Below the pieces are notes generated by a model that worked only from the letters and a program-made list of their open reading frames with translations, searched no databases and was not told the origin of the DNA. DNA of 57,839 bases, taken from assembly GCA_021773035.1 (NCBI GenBank), contig JAJFKU010000005.1, positions 1 to 57,839 on the forward strand, written 5' to 3'. This DNA is from Woeseiaceae bacterium (lineage in GTDB: Bacteria; Pseudomonadota; Gammaproteobacteria; Steroidobacterales; Woeseiaceae). Positions 26,948 to 35,819 of this stretch are shown here, piece by piece (positions within the stretch are counted from its first letter, which is position 1; every line of letters begins with the position of its first letter). The position numbers and the translations under genes are program-made.

Positions 26948-27397
26948 CTAGCCGATCGGCGCGCCCGTTTCGTCGACGTAAACCAGCGGTGCCGGGCCCA
27001 TGCCGCGAATCTCGACAATGACCTCTTCGTCCTTCGCACCGTCGTAGTGAGGAGCGCCCGCCGGGTGCTTCATATAGCTGCCCGGCCTGAGCGGTACGCT
27101 ATGCTCTTTGTCCCAAACGGAGCCCGTCCCCGTCCACCAGGTTCCCGAAATTACGGTTACGTAGCGGGTATTCGGGTGATAGTGCGGCGCACTGAAAGTA
27201 CCCGGCGCAAAACGCGCTCGCAGTATGTAATAGCCCTCGCTACGTGGGTCACCTTCCAGCACCGCCATGTCGAGGCCCGGCTCCAACTGCTCCCAGACAA
27301 GATCGTCAGGCGTCAGCCTGACGAATCCGGCATCGTCGCCAGCCACTGTCACACAGGCGACCAGAATAAGGGCGGATATTAGAATGGCATTCTTCAT
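26948..27397 (-). CDS. Exported cupin-domain protein
   Basis: A 149-residue protein with an N-terminal signal peptide (NAILISALILVACVTVAG) and one cupin domain. PGTFSAPHYHPNTRYVTVISG gives the metal-ligand motif HYHPN...; LRPGSYMKHPAGAPHYDG gives the second set. The exported cupin is unusual next to a cytosolic one. It lies 40 bases upstream of cstA on the same strand and 21 bases from the end of the TBDR gene, so the group TBDR-cupin-CstA-cupin is probably one transcript. Function unknown. Confidence 0.75.
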   Translation of the reverse strand: MKNAILISALILVACVTVAGDDAGFVRLTPDDLVWEQLEPGLDMAVLEGDPRSEGYYILRARFAPGTFSAPHYHPNTRYVTVISGTWWTGTGSVWDKEHSVPLRPGSYMKHPAGAPHYDGAKDEEVIVEIRGMGPAPLVYVDETGAPIG

Positions 27398-27417
27398 GCT
27401 TTGCTCCGTGGTCGCTA

Positions 27418-30354
27418 TCAGAACCTGGCGTTGACGCCGAAGGTAAGATTGCGCCCGTTGTAGTTGGAGTTATCGAGAAACGACTTGCTGCTGCCGAAGG
27501 TGCGACGAACGATGGCCTTGGTACCGTCGTCGGTTATGTCGCTCGCGCGCAGGAACACACGCATCCGATCGGTCATATCGAAGTTCAGGGTCAAATCGAG
27601 CGAGTCGTAGTCCTGTTCGTAAATGCTCTCCTGAAACTGCGAAAAACCAAACAGGAATTTGTCGCGATACGAGTACGCAAGACTGCCTTCGAAGCGTTCG
27701 CTTTGATAGGTGAGCGCCGCCGTACCGATAACACCCGGTGCGTTGAAGAACTCAACGTCGCTGCGGCCATCCAGTCCCGAGTCGGCGCTGCTGTCCTGCA
27801 GCGTAAGATTCGCGTAAGTTCCGAAATTGCTCAGGAAACCGTCAACATCGCTGAACTGCCGTATGTAGTTGAGTTCCAATCCGTAGACTTTGGCATTTTT
27901 ACCGTTGATGAACGTTTCGACATCGCCGATCGTCAAACCGGCGAACCTTGGGTCGTTGGCGAACAAAGCCGGGTCGGCATCGCCTTCGGGTGCATCGTCG
28001 TTAAAGATAAAGTCGTCGATGGACTTATAGAACACGTTCGCCGAGAACATGCCGATGTTACCGGTGTAGTACTCCACGCCGAAATCGAAGTTCCAGGCGA
28101 AGGCGGTTTTCAGATCCGGGTTACCCAGGAATACATCTGCGGTCCCGCCTTCTATCGCGATCTCCGTTGTGCCCGCAATAAACTGATACTCGGGGCGCGC
28201 AAGCGACGCAAACACGGCACCGCGATAAACGAGGCTGTCGGATGCCCGGTAGTTAATCTGCAGACGCGGTAAGACCTCGGTGTAGTCTGACTTGGTCGTA
28301 ATCGGTGTCAGGGTTTCGGTGCCCGCGTCTTCGTCCTCGATCAGCTCAAGGTTATTCACGGAAACCTCCGAGTACTCTACCCGGACGCCGCCAATGAACT
28401 CCCAGTTACCGACGTTGGCCTGCGCCATGACATAGCCGGCCAATATGTTCTCGGAAGCGGAATAGGTATCTTCGTCGCGCGGAATATCACCGTTGTCGAC
28501 ATAGTCGTTGTCGAGAACGCCGTCTTCCACCAGCCCGAAACCGATGTCGCGCCACATGGTCAACATGCCCTCGTCGATGGCGAACAGCGCGTCGTAGGGC
28601 GTACCGATATCGCCAAAACTGATGTCCTCGCCCCGGAAGCCGGCTTCTTCGAAGAACAGGTCGCCATCGGCTTCCAGTATATTGGCCTCAAACAGCGAGC
28701 GTTCGGAGCGCTGGAATTTCAGTCCGGTCTTGATGAATTCAAAGCGGCTGGAACTCCCGGTATCGAGGGTCGCGTCAAGTGTGAACGCGTATTTCTTGTC
28801 CTCTGCCCGGTCTTCGTCTATGTCGTTCGAACTCAAGGCCCAGCCCGCCGAGCTTGCAATAGCGGCCTGATCCGCCGGATCGAGTATGTAGTCGGGAAAC
28901 TCGCTGTCGGACCTGTCCCAGAGAACCGGGCTGCTTACGAGATCCTTTTCGAAAGAGAGTTCGTAGTCATTGGGTTCATCGCGGATGCCCTCCGAATAGC
29001 CGGCCGAGTAATCGAAACGCCAGCGATCGCCCTGTGTTTCACCGATAAAGTTGTAGGATTGCGAGCGAAATACCGACTCTTCGTATTCACCGTATATCCT
29101 TGCGGTGTAACCATCCTCAGGGTCCAGCACACCGCCCTGATACAGCTCGTCGTCATCACCGACGATGAACAGTCCGCGATTGAGTTCGAAATCTTCAAGG
29201 CGATTGAAGCTGCCTTTGAAGGTCAGCGTTGTAGCATCGGAAGCGCGCAGACTCAGCGCAGTATTGACACCTAGGTTTTCACGGTCATTGTCGAGGCGGA
29301 GTACGCCGAAATCGTAGACTTCAAGTGAATTCCCGGGCGCCAGCGGATCATCGTCGTCCTGCTCGGTTACCGAGACCCAGTCCTCGTCGTTGAGAAGTCC
29401 GTAACCCGCAGTACTCCGGTCACTGTAAGCCGCCGATATCAGAAATCCCCAACGCTCTTCCGGGCCGAATACCGTAGCGAAAGTACCGGCGAGCTTGCCG
29501 CCGAGGTCGTCCTTGAAGTCGTTGTAGAAGCCTTCGGCCGTGACGTCGATATACAGGTCGTTGTAATCAAACGCCGTCGCGCTGATCAGCTCGACCGCTC
29601 CGCCGATGCCATCGCCATCGTGATCCGGTAACAAGGTCTTGTTGACGATGACCTTCGATACTGCCTCGATCTGGATAACGTCGAGCGCAACGCGCCTGTT
29701 GTCCTCTTCCTGTTGCGCGACATTCATACCATTGAGTTTGAAATTGTTCAGGCCGGAGTCCAGACCGCGGATCGATACATAACGGCCATCGCCCGCTTTC
29801 TCCTCACGCTGGATGGACACACCAGGAATGCGGCGCATGGCCTCGGCAACGTTCTTGTCCGGAAAACGCCCGAGTTGATCCGCGGAAATGACGTTGGAAA
29901 TATTGTTGTTCGTACGCTGTTCGTTAAGCGCCGCCGCCTGCGCGCCCCGGATACCGGTGACGACGACCTCGTCCAGTGAACCCGAACCCAACTCGATCAG
30001 CGTTGTTACGTTCCGGCCGCTCGCCAGGGTTACTGTCTCGGTGACGGGATCGTAGCCGAGGTAGGACGCCACGATCGTGTAACTGCCCGGCGCTACATTG
30101 CCAAAGCGGAAACTCCCGTCGCTACTCGTCGAAGTTGTCGCGCCGGTTTCCTGAACCTTAAGCAGCACGCCGGAGAGAAAATACTGCGTCCCCGGATTGA
30201 CCACACGACCGCTGATGGACCCTGACTCCTGCGCGTGGCTGGGCGCAACGTTTAGCAGCAAGAGCATCACGGCAAACAGCAGACCGGTCGGTCGGTGTCG
30301 TGATTCTCGCGTTGTTGTCTGGCGAAATAAGTTCTGAATCAGTGAAAACTTCAT
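27418..30354 (-). CDS. TonB-dependent receptor with CarboxypepD_reg-like domain
   Basis: A 978-residue receptor: signal peptide (GLLFAVMLLLLNVAPSHA), an N-terminal carboxypeptidase-regulatory-like beta domain (SGSISGRVVNPGTQYFLSGV...GSYTIVASYLGY, about 45-130), then TonB box DEVVVTGIRG, plug (RIPGVSIQREE, YVSIRGLDSGLNNFKLNGM) and barrel ending NLTFGVNARF. This layout is the TonB receptor type that often serves glycan or peptide uptake in gammaproteobacteria. I start it at ATG 30354; the frame opens to 30432 but lacks a site. It heads the TBDR-cupin-CstA-cupin group. Confidence 0.88.
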   Translation of the reverse strand: MKFSLIQNLFRQTTTRESRHRPTGLLFAVMLLLLNVAPSHAQESGSISGRVVNPGTQYFLSGVLLKVQETGATTSTSSDGSFRFGNVAPGSYTIVASYLGYDPVTETVTLASGRNVTTLIELGSGSLDEVVVTGIRGAQAAALNEQRTNNNISNVISADQLGRFPDKNVAEAMRRIPGVSIQREEKAGDGRYVSIRGLDSGLNNFKLNGMNVAQQEEDNRRVALDVIQIEAVSKVIVNKTLLPDHDGDGIGGAVELISATAFDYNDLYIDVTAEGFYNDFKDDLGGKLAGTFATVFGPEERWGFLISAAYSDRSTAGYGLLNDEDWVSVTEQDDDDPLAPGNSLEVYDFGVLRLDNDRENLGVNTALSLRASDATTLTFKGSFNRLEDFELNRGLFIVGDDDELYQGGVLDPEDGYTARIYGEYEESVFRSQSYNFIGETQGDRWRFDYSAGYSEGIRDEPNDYELSFEKDLVSSPVLWDRSDSEFPDYILDPADQAAIASSAGWALSSNDIDEDRAEDKKYAFTLDATLDTGSSSRFEFIKTGLKFQRSERSLFEANILEADGDLFFEEAGFRGEDISFGDIGTPYDALFAIDEGMLTMWRDIGFGLVEDGVLDNDYVDNGDIPRDEDTYSASENILAGYVMAQANVGNWEFIGGVRVEYSEVSVNNLELIEDEDAGTETLTPITTKSDYTEVLPRLQINYRASDSLVYRGAVFASLARPEYQFIAGTTEIAIEGGTADVFLGNPDLKTAFAWNFDFGVEYYTGNIGMFSANVFYKSIDDFIFNDDAPEGDADPALFANDPRFAGLTIGDVETFINGKNAKVYGLELNYIRQFSDVDGFLSNFGTYANLTLQDSSADSGLDGRSDVEFFNAPGVIGTAALTYQSERFEGSLAYSYRDKFLFGFSQFQESIYEQDYDSLDLTLNFDMTDRMRVFLRASDITDDGTKAIVRRTFGSSKSFLDNSNYNGRNLTFGVNARF

Positions 30355-30674
30355 TGCGGCTCCCCCGGGCTTTTGAGATCGGACTCGATACAAGAACCAC
30401 TGGATACTATACGTACAGAACCGGATTGCCAACCTTTAATTGATCGAATGTTTAGCGAAAATTTAAAGTAAAGAATCGACTATTATCGAAAGAAAGAGTT
30501 TCTATGTAGCTGTTTTATATGAAAATTATGTTACAAGTGGTCACGGGTTCCGCGCCGCCATTTCTGATTCAATTGCGAACTCTTGCCCGGCACTTCGGCG
30601 ACGGCAAACTCCGCGAGTTCCGGCAGCGGGACCGGTTGTGTCCGGGGGCGCTCTGCGAATAGCACACCGCCGCG
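30355..30674. other. Intergenic region upstream of the receptor
   Basis: 320 bases without a supported gene. It is AT-rich around 30430-30530 and must hold the promoter of the receptor gene and the 3' end of the glutamine synthetase transcript. I see no convincing hairpin terminator or operator. Confidence 0.6.
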
Positions 30675-32054
30675 TCAGGCTTCCGGGCGCAGGTACCAGT
30701 CGAACTCGCGCGCCGACAGCTCGCCCATAAACTCATCCAGTTCCAGACGCTTGCATTGCGCGTAAACAGCGCAGTAGTCCTGACCCATATAGGCCGGTAG
30801 AATCTTCGCGTTGTCGAGCGCTCGAAGCGCATCATGCAGTCGCAGCGGCAGGCCCTCGTCAACCTCCTCACAAGCATTGCCCGTACTTGCCTCCGGTGCT
30901 GTGAGTTTCTCGTCGATGCCATGATGCATACCGGCCAGCAACGCCGAAAGCGCGAGATAGGGATTGGCATCGGCTCCCGGAACCCGGTATTCCAGTCGTC
31001 GGTCCTGCGGCGCGCCGCCGGGAATACGTAACGCGACGGAGCGATTGTTGTATCCCCACGAACGTGACATAGGTACGAAAAGCCCAGGCTTGAAACGCCG
31101 ATAGGAATTGATATTCGGTGCGCTCAGCGCCATCGCCTCCGGCATTGTCGCAAGAATACCGGCGATGGCATGGCGCAGGGTTTCCGATCCGGCGTCGCCA
31201 CCGTCATCGAAGACGTTGCGACCCTCATTGTCCAGCAAACTGATATGCCAGTGCATACCGTTCCCCGCTGTATCCGTATACGGCTTTGCCATGAAGGTCG
31301 CGCGAAGTTCGTGACGTGCCGCCACGCCCTGCACGACTTGCTTGAGGAGGACGGCGTGGTCTGCCGACATCACGGCATCGTCGACGTGACGCAGATTGAT
31401 CTCGAACTGATCGCCGCCATACTCCGCGTTGAGCGCCGTTACCGGCAACGACCATTCGCGAACCGCCGCAGTAACGTCTTCAACGTAGCTGTCGAAATCG
31501 TCCAGATACGAAAGGCTCATCAGTTGCGTGCTGCTGTGGCGCCGCCCGGCAAGCGGTGAACGCGGTCGCTGCGGAGCACCGTTCGCGTCGCGCTCCCGAT
31601 CGATCAGGCAAAACTCCAGCTCGCAGGCAACGACGGGCGTAAGCCCAAGCTCCGAAAACCGCGCCACGATGGTAGACAACAAGTGCCGGGGTTCCGCCGG
31701 GTTCGGCTGGCCGGTCCCGTCCAGAAACCGTACCGAAACCTGTCCGCGAGGACTCGATGCCCAGGGAATTCTTCGCAGCGATCCTGTTATCGGGCGAATT
31801 GAGACGTCGGGATCGCCATCGCTGACGCCGTAACCCATCGGATCCATGCAACTCCCGGTCACCGACAGCAACAGCATTGAGCCAGGAAGCTGCAGGCCAT
31901 CGGCGAACAGCTGCCTGGCGTGATGCAACGTCAGGCGTTTGCCGCGAATGATTCCGCTTAGATCCGGAAACACAAGGTCGATCGTCGTTATGTCCGGGTT
32001 TTCACTGGAAAACGTATCCAACTCCGCTACTGTTGCAAAATCTCCTACCGTCAT
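30675..32054 (-). CDS. Glutamine synthetase-family gamma-glutamyl-amine ligase (PuuA-like)
   Basis: A 459-residue glutamine synthetase family protein. It has the beta-grasp start (IDLVFPDLSGIIRGKRL), the Glu block ACELEFCLID, and GNGMHWHISLLD in place of the PHMHxS loop. LEYRVPGADANPYLALSALLAGMHHGI is typical of PuuA/gamma-glutamylpolyamine synthetases. The family joins glutamate to putrescine or other amines using ATP. It overlaps the transporter ATPase gene by 4 bases (ATGA) and is the last gene of the pot-type operon, which supports an amine substrate. Alternatives are gamma-glutamylisopropylamide or plain glutamine synthesis; the missing Tyr adenylylation motif argues against housekeeping GlnA. 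Confidence 0.8.
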   Translation of the reverse strand: MTVGDFATVAELDTFSSENPDITTIDLVFPDLSGIIRGKRLTLHHARQLFADGLQLPGSMLLLSVTGSCMDPMGYGVSDGDPDVSIRPITGSLRRIPWASSPRGQVSVRFLDGTGQPNPAEPRHLLSTIVARFSELGLTPVVACELEFCLIDRERDANGAPQRPRSPLAGRRHSSTQLMSLSYLDDFDSYVEDVTAAVREWSLPVTALNAEYGGDQFEINLRHVDDAVMSADHAVLLKQVVQGVAARHELRATFMAKPYTDTAGNGMHWHISLLDNEGRNVFDDGGDAGSETLRHAIAGILATMPEAMALSAPNINSYRRFKPGLFVPMSRSWGYNNRSVALRIPGGAPQDRRLEYRVPGADANPYLALSALLAGMHHGIDEKLTAPEASTGNACEEVDEGLPLRLHDALRALDNAKILPAYMGQDYCAVYAQCKRLELDEFMGELSAREFDWYLRPEA

Positions 32055-33163
32055 GCGCTGCTGTCTCCACTAAAGCGAATGAACGCGCTGTGATTCGCCG
32101 ATACCCAAACCCTGTCTCCCGAGTGCAGCGGGTTATTGAGCGAATCGCTGGAATTGTGAGCTGCCACAGTCAGGGTTACTTCACAGTCATCGATCACAAC
32201 CTGATACTGACTCTGGTCGCCCCAATACGACGAGCTGACTACGACACCCGACACGCAGACATCGGAGTTCGTCTGCTCATTCGATAGCCGGATCTTTTCG
32301 GGACGTACCGCTACGTTGTGAGTCAGTCCGGCGCTCTCTGCGGTGAGCTTCTCGACGAAGTCGATCTTGCCGAAACCGTCGACCGCCACCGACGTTCGGC
32401 CGCGTTCGTGTACCGCTTCGGTAACGGCACTCAGGAAATTCATATCACCGATAAAGCGGGCGACGTGTGTGCAATTCGGCTTTTCGTAGATGTCGCGAGG
32501 CGTCGCAATCTGAAGAATACGGCCCGCCGACATAACAGCGATGCGATCGGACATCGACAACGCTTCTTCCTGATCGTGAGTCACCAGGATAAAAGTAATA
32601 CCAACCGACTGCTGCAGCTTACGCAATTCCTGTTGCATATCCTCGCGCAGCGTCTTATCGAGAGCGCCCAGCGGTTCGTCCAGCAGCAGAACCTTTGGCC
32701 GACGAACCAGCGCGCGTGCAAGTGCTACCCGCTGCCGCTGCCCTCCGGACAGCTGATCGGGTTTTCGTGACTCCATGCCGATCAGCTGCACCGCAGCCAG
32801 CATCTCCTGCACCCGCTCGCGCAGCTCGGATTTCTGCAGGCCCTCCCCGCGCAAACCGTAAGCAACATTCTCTGTAACGGTCAGATGCGGAAAGATGGCG
32901 TAGTTTTGAAACACCATATTGCAGGGTCGGCGATAGGCCGGCACAGCGTCCATGTTTTTTCCGTCTATGAACAGGCTTCCCGAGTCGGAAAACTCAAGGC
33001 CCGCGATCAGGCGCAACATCGTGGATTTCCCACAACCCGACGGACCGAGCACGGAAAAGAACTCGCCCTGATTTATGGTCAGATTGATATTATCCAGCGC
33101 AACGAAGTCGCCGAATTTCTTGTTGACGTGCTGCAGTTCGACCAGCGCGGCAGGCTCAGTCAT
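32051..33163 (-). CDS. potA: Polyamine-type ABC transporter ATPase
   Basis: A 370-residue ATPase: Walker A GPSGCGKST (40-48), LSGGQRQRVALARAL signature, Walker B VLLLDEPLGALD, switch VTHDQEEA, and a C-terminal TOBE-type domain. PotA/PotG proteins of spermidine/putrescine transporters have this length and form. I start it at ATG 33163, whose ATGA overlaps the permease stop. Gene order permease-permease-ATPase-ligase, with the binding protein divergent, makes a complete importer. Confidence 0.9.
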   Translation of the reverse strand: MTEPAALVELQHVNKKFGDFVALDNINLTINQGEFFSVLGPSGCGKSTMLRLIAGLEFSDSGSLFIDGKNMDAVPAYRRPCNMVFQNYAIFPHLTVTENVAYGLRGEGLQKSELRERVQEMLAAVQLIGMESRKPDQLSGGQRQRVALARALVRRPKVLLLDEPLGALDKTLREDMQQELRKLQQSVGITFILVTHDQEEALSMSDRIAVMSAGRILQIATPRDIYEKPNCTHVARFIGDMNFLSAVTEAVHERGRTSVAVDGFGKIDFVEKLTAESAGLTHNVAVRPEKIRLSNEQTNSDVCVSGVVVSSSYWGDQSQYQVVIDDCEVTLTVAAHNSSDSLNNPLHSGDRVWVSANHSAFIRFSGDSSA

Positions 33164-33966
33164 GGTGTACTCCCGGTCGCGGAATGCCGGCGACGCAGCC
33201 ATTCCGCGAGAATAACGAAAACAAACGATACGGCGATGATCAGCGTGCCCAGCGCCAGCGCGCTTGGCAGCTTCTTGGGAAATCGCAGCTGTCCCCAGAG
33301 ATAAACGGGCAATGTCGGCTCGCTCGATGAGAGGAAAAATGCGATCAGGAACTCATCGAACGAAATCGTAAACGTCAGAAGTACGCTGGCGATGATTCCC
33401 GGCAGCGCCAGAGGAAAGACGATGCGCCAGAAAGTCTGAAACGGCGTGGCGCCCAGATCGAGAGAAGCCTCCTCCAGAACCGTGGCGAAACCCTCGAATC
33501 GGGACATCAGTATGGCGACCGCAAACGGATAACAAATCAGCATGTGTCCAAGCACGACCGCCCACTTGCCGAGGCCGATTGACGTCTGATTGAGCACGAC
33601 GAGCAGCGACACAGCCAGTATCAGTTCGGGAATAACCATCGGCAGCATGATCAGGCCTATGATCGACTTCGTGCCACGCAGTGAGTACTTCGATAACGGC
33701 CGCGCCGTCAATACGCCGAGCGCCGTACTCAGCACCGCGGTGACGAGTGCAATCTGAACGCTGTTGTATAGCGCCGCTATGATCGACGGGTCGGATGCCA
33801 GCTCCGAGTACCAGCGCCAGGTGAACGACTGCAGCGGGAAGCTGATGTAGTAGGAGTCGTTGAACGAAAACAGCGGCAGAATAAGTACCGGCAGATACAA
33901 GTAAAAAAGGTACGCGGACGAAAATGCTTTGCGCAGGCGTCGCCCGATAGTGCCATCGTGTCGCAT
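33160..33966 (-). CDS. potC: Polyamine-type ABC transporter permease (PotC/PotI-like)
   Basis: A 268-residue permease with six membrane helices. It has PVLILPLFSFNDSYYISFPLQSFTWRWY at the N-terminus (quoted parts: SFTWRWYSEL) and the ABC EAA loop ...EEASLDLGATPFQTFWRIVFPLALPG near 190, where it contacts the ATPase. It overlaps the other permease by a single base and the ATPase by four, so the three are translated in a coupled way. Confidence 0.9.
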   Translation of the reverse strand: MRHDGTIGRRLRKAFSSAYLFYLYLPVLILPLFSFNDSYYISFPLQSFTWRWYSELASDPSIIAALYNSVQIALVTAVLSTALGVLTARPLSKYSLRGTKSIIGLIMLPMVIPELILAVSLLVVLNQTSIGLGKWAVVLGHMLICYPFAVAILMSRFEGFATVLEEASLDLGATPFQTFWRIVFPLALPGIIASVLLTFTISFDEFLIAFFLSSSEPTLPVYLWGQLRFPKKLPSALALGTLIIAVSFVFVILAEWLRRRHSATGSTP

Positions 33967-34883
33967 CAGCGAATTCGCGCCGTCAAAGCGCGGACGGATG
34001 CGACGAATACGAACGACAGCATGGCAACGCTGGTGATCGAAACGACAGACACCGCGGCACCGAGAGGCCAGTTGTTGGCCTTGCTAAACTGCGCCTGAAT
34101 GAGATTGGAGACCATCATGCCGTCGGGACCGCCGACCATGGCAGGCGTAATGTAATCACCCACCGTCGGGATGAAGATAATGACGGCGGCGGCCAGCACA
34201 CCCGGCATCGACAGCGGCAATGTGACGCGGAAGAAACGTTTTAGCGGGCCGTCACCGAGGTCCGCAGCCGCATCGAGAAGGTTGCGATCGATTTTTTCCA
34301 ATGAAAGATAAATCGGTAATATCGCGAAAGTCGCCCAGGCATGCGACATCGTTATGACGATGGACAGCGGGTTGTAAAGCAGGAACCCGAATGGCTCATC
34401 GATAACACCCAGCGACGTCAGCCCGGAATTGATGGCGCCGTTCCAGCCCAGGATCACTTTCCAGGCGAACACCCGCAGCAGGTAGCTGGTCCAGAACGGC
34501 AGCGTGATCAGAATCAGCCAGATCAGCTTGTGTTTCCGAACATCGAAGGCAACGAAATACGCCAGCGGATATGCCAGCACAAGGGTTACCAGTGTCACAC
34601 TCGCCGCAATGCCGATGGAGCGCAGCAGAATCATGGCGTATCCGGGCCGCTCCAGGAGCTTCTCATAGTTTGCGAGCGTAAAAGACGTGTCGATTTCGCC
34701 GCCGCTGTGACTACTCCAGAAACTCGCCAGTATCAGCAGTGCGAGCGGCACCAGCAGTGCGCCGGCGACCAGGATCAGTCCGGGCGATAGCTGCAAATAC
34801 GCTTTTGTTTCCGGGCGAGCTCGCAAAAACACTCGCCGTATGGCCGCACTAAATGACGTGTCTTTTGCGACCTTCACTGCCAT
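33966..34883 (-). CDS. potB: Polyamine-type ABC transporter permease (PotB/PotH-like)
   Basis: A 305-residue permease with six membrane helices and an EAA loop DAAADLGDGPLKRFFRVTLPL near 220. FWSSHSGGEIDTSFTLANYEKLL and WTSYLLRVFAWKVIL are characteristic of PotB/PotH. It is the first gene of the pot-type operon after the TetR gene (11 bases), and together with PotC-like and the ATPase makes the inner-membrane channel. Confidence 0.9.
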   Translation of the reverse strand: MAVKVAKDTSFSAAIRRVFLRARPETKAYLQLSPGLILVAGALLVPLALLILASFWSSHSGGEIDTSFTLANYEKLLERPGYAMILLRSIGIAASVTLVTLVLAYPLAYFVAFDVRKHKLIWLILITLPFWTSYLLRVFAWKVILGWNGAINSGLTSLGVIDEPFGFLLYNPLSIVITMSHAWATFAILPIYLSLEKIDRNLLDAAADLGDGPLKRFFRVTLPLSMPGVLAAAVIIFIPTVGDYITPAMVGGPDGMMVSNLIQAQFSKANNWPLGAAVSVVSITSVAMLSFVFVASVRALTARIR

Positions 34884-34894
34884 CTAGTCGGCCA

Positions 34895-35548
34895 TCAGTC
34901 AGCATTCAGGTCCACGGCGCCGTCACCGTCGAAGTGATCGGGGAATGCGTTGGCGAGGTAACGAAAGCACATTGCCTTGCTATTCTCACGACTGAAACTC
35001 TTGGGGCTCAGCATCAGATCGCGCCACAGGGAATCTATCAGCGCACCGAGCCCGCGCGCCAAAACGACGTGATCGATGTTGCTGTAGTTGCCAAGCTCCA
35101 CGACCCGCTCGCAGCTCGACTCCATGACCTTGGAGAAACTTCTGTCCCACACCTGGCAGACAGAGGTATAGGTGGGACGCGATCGCGCCTCGCCCAGGAA
35201 CGCATACCAGACCGCAACCTTCTTACGCGTACAGACGCGGGGATGAAAGTCGGACTCGATCAGCGCGACCAGCTGAGAAAGCGGATCCTGCTCCGCCCGA
35301 GCCAGCGCCTTTCTCCAGGACGCGGCGTACTCTTCCGAGAGCTGCTCAAGCGTTTCGATGAGTAGCTTTTCCTTGCTGATGAAGTGAAAGTTAACCAAAC
35401 CACGCGAGACGCCGGCTCTTTTAGATACTTTTTCGAGCGTCGTCTCGGCGAAACCCTGCGATGCGATCGAATCAATCGTCGCCGCAATCAGGTCCTTGCG
35501 CGTCTGGTCGCGTCGCTTCAAGCGACTCGTCGCCGGTTTGCCTGCCAT
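34895..35548 (-). CDS. BetI-like TetR-family regulator
   Basis: A 217-residue TetR regulator of the BetI type: TRKDLIAATIDSIASQGFAETTLEKVSKRAGVSRGLVNFHF (quoted parts: VSKRAGVSRGLVNFHF is the helix-turn-helix), followed by a C-terminal BetI_C-like domain with AVWYAFLGEARS. I start it at ATG 35548, with GGGG six bases upstream; ATG 35560 is also possible. The long frame to 35884 is shadow. It lies between the pot genes and the divergent binding-protein gene and probably controls both by binding the palindrome in the 271-base gap. Confidence 0.85.
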   Translation of the reverse strand: MAGKPATSRLKRRDQTRKDLIAATIDSIASQGFAETTLEKVSKRAGVSRGLVNFHFISKEKLLIETLEQLSEEYAASWRKALARAEQDPLSQLVALIESDFHPRVCTRKKVAVWYAFLGEARSRPTYTSVCQVWDRSFSKVMESSCERVVELGNYSNIDHVVLARGLGALIDSLWRDLMLSPKSFSRENSKAMCFRYLANAFPDHFDGDGAVDLNAD

Positions 35549-35670
35549 AATTCGCCCCATTCCTGATTCAGAAAAGAGCATAGTGTGTACAACTTTGTTG
35601 TTGCATGCACTCATTTGACTGTTGCGCACCCGATCGCGGATAAGAGCCAAACCCCGCACCTCTGCCTTGA

Positions 35671-35686
35671 CTAAACAATTGTTCAG
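35671..35686. promoter_or_regulatory. Candidate TetR operator
   Basis: CTAAACAATTGTTCAG is a 16-base near-perfect palindrome (one mismatch between its two halves) in the gap between the divergent regulator and binding-protein genes. BetI/TetR regulators commonly bind such sites. A weaker related repeat (tcattgaacaaatga) lies near 35732-35746. Assignment is inference. Confidence 0.4.
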
Positions 35687-35819
35687 CCGATTGTGGACAA
35701 TTGGCGCGGAAACTGCAATCATTCTGAAACATTTCATTGAACAAATGATCAGCGACTTGCCTGACGGGGACGGGTTCGCCCGGTACTGCAGGTAAAAGGG
35801 ATTCCTGAGAGAAAATATC

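Noticed and set aside
30569..30970. Arg-rich 133-residue frame over the glutamine synthetase end
   Set aside because: Shadow of the glutamine synthetase gene; Arg/Ser-rich with no motif.
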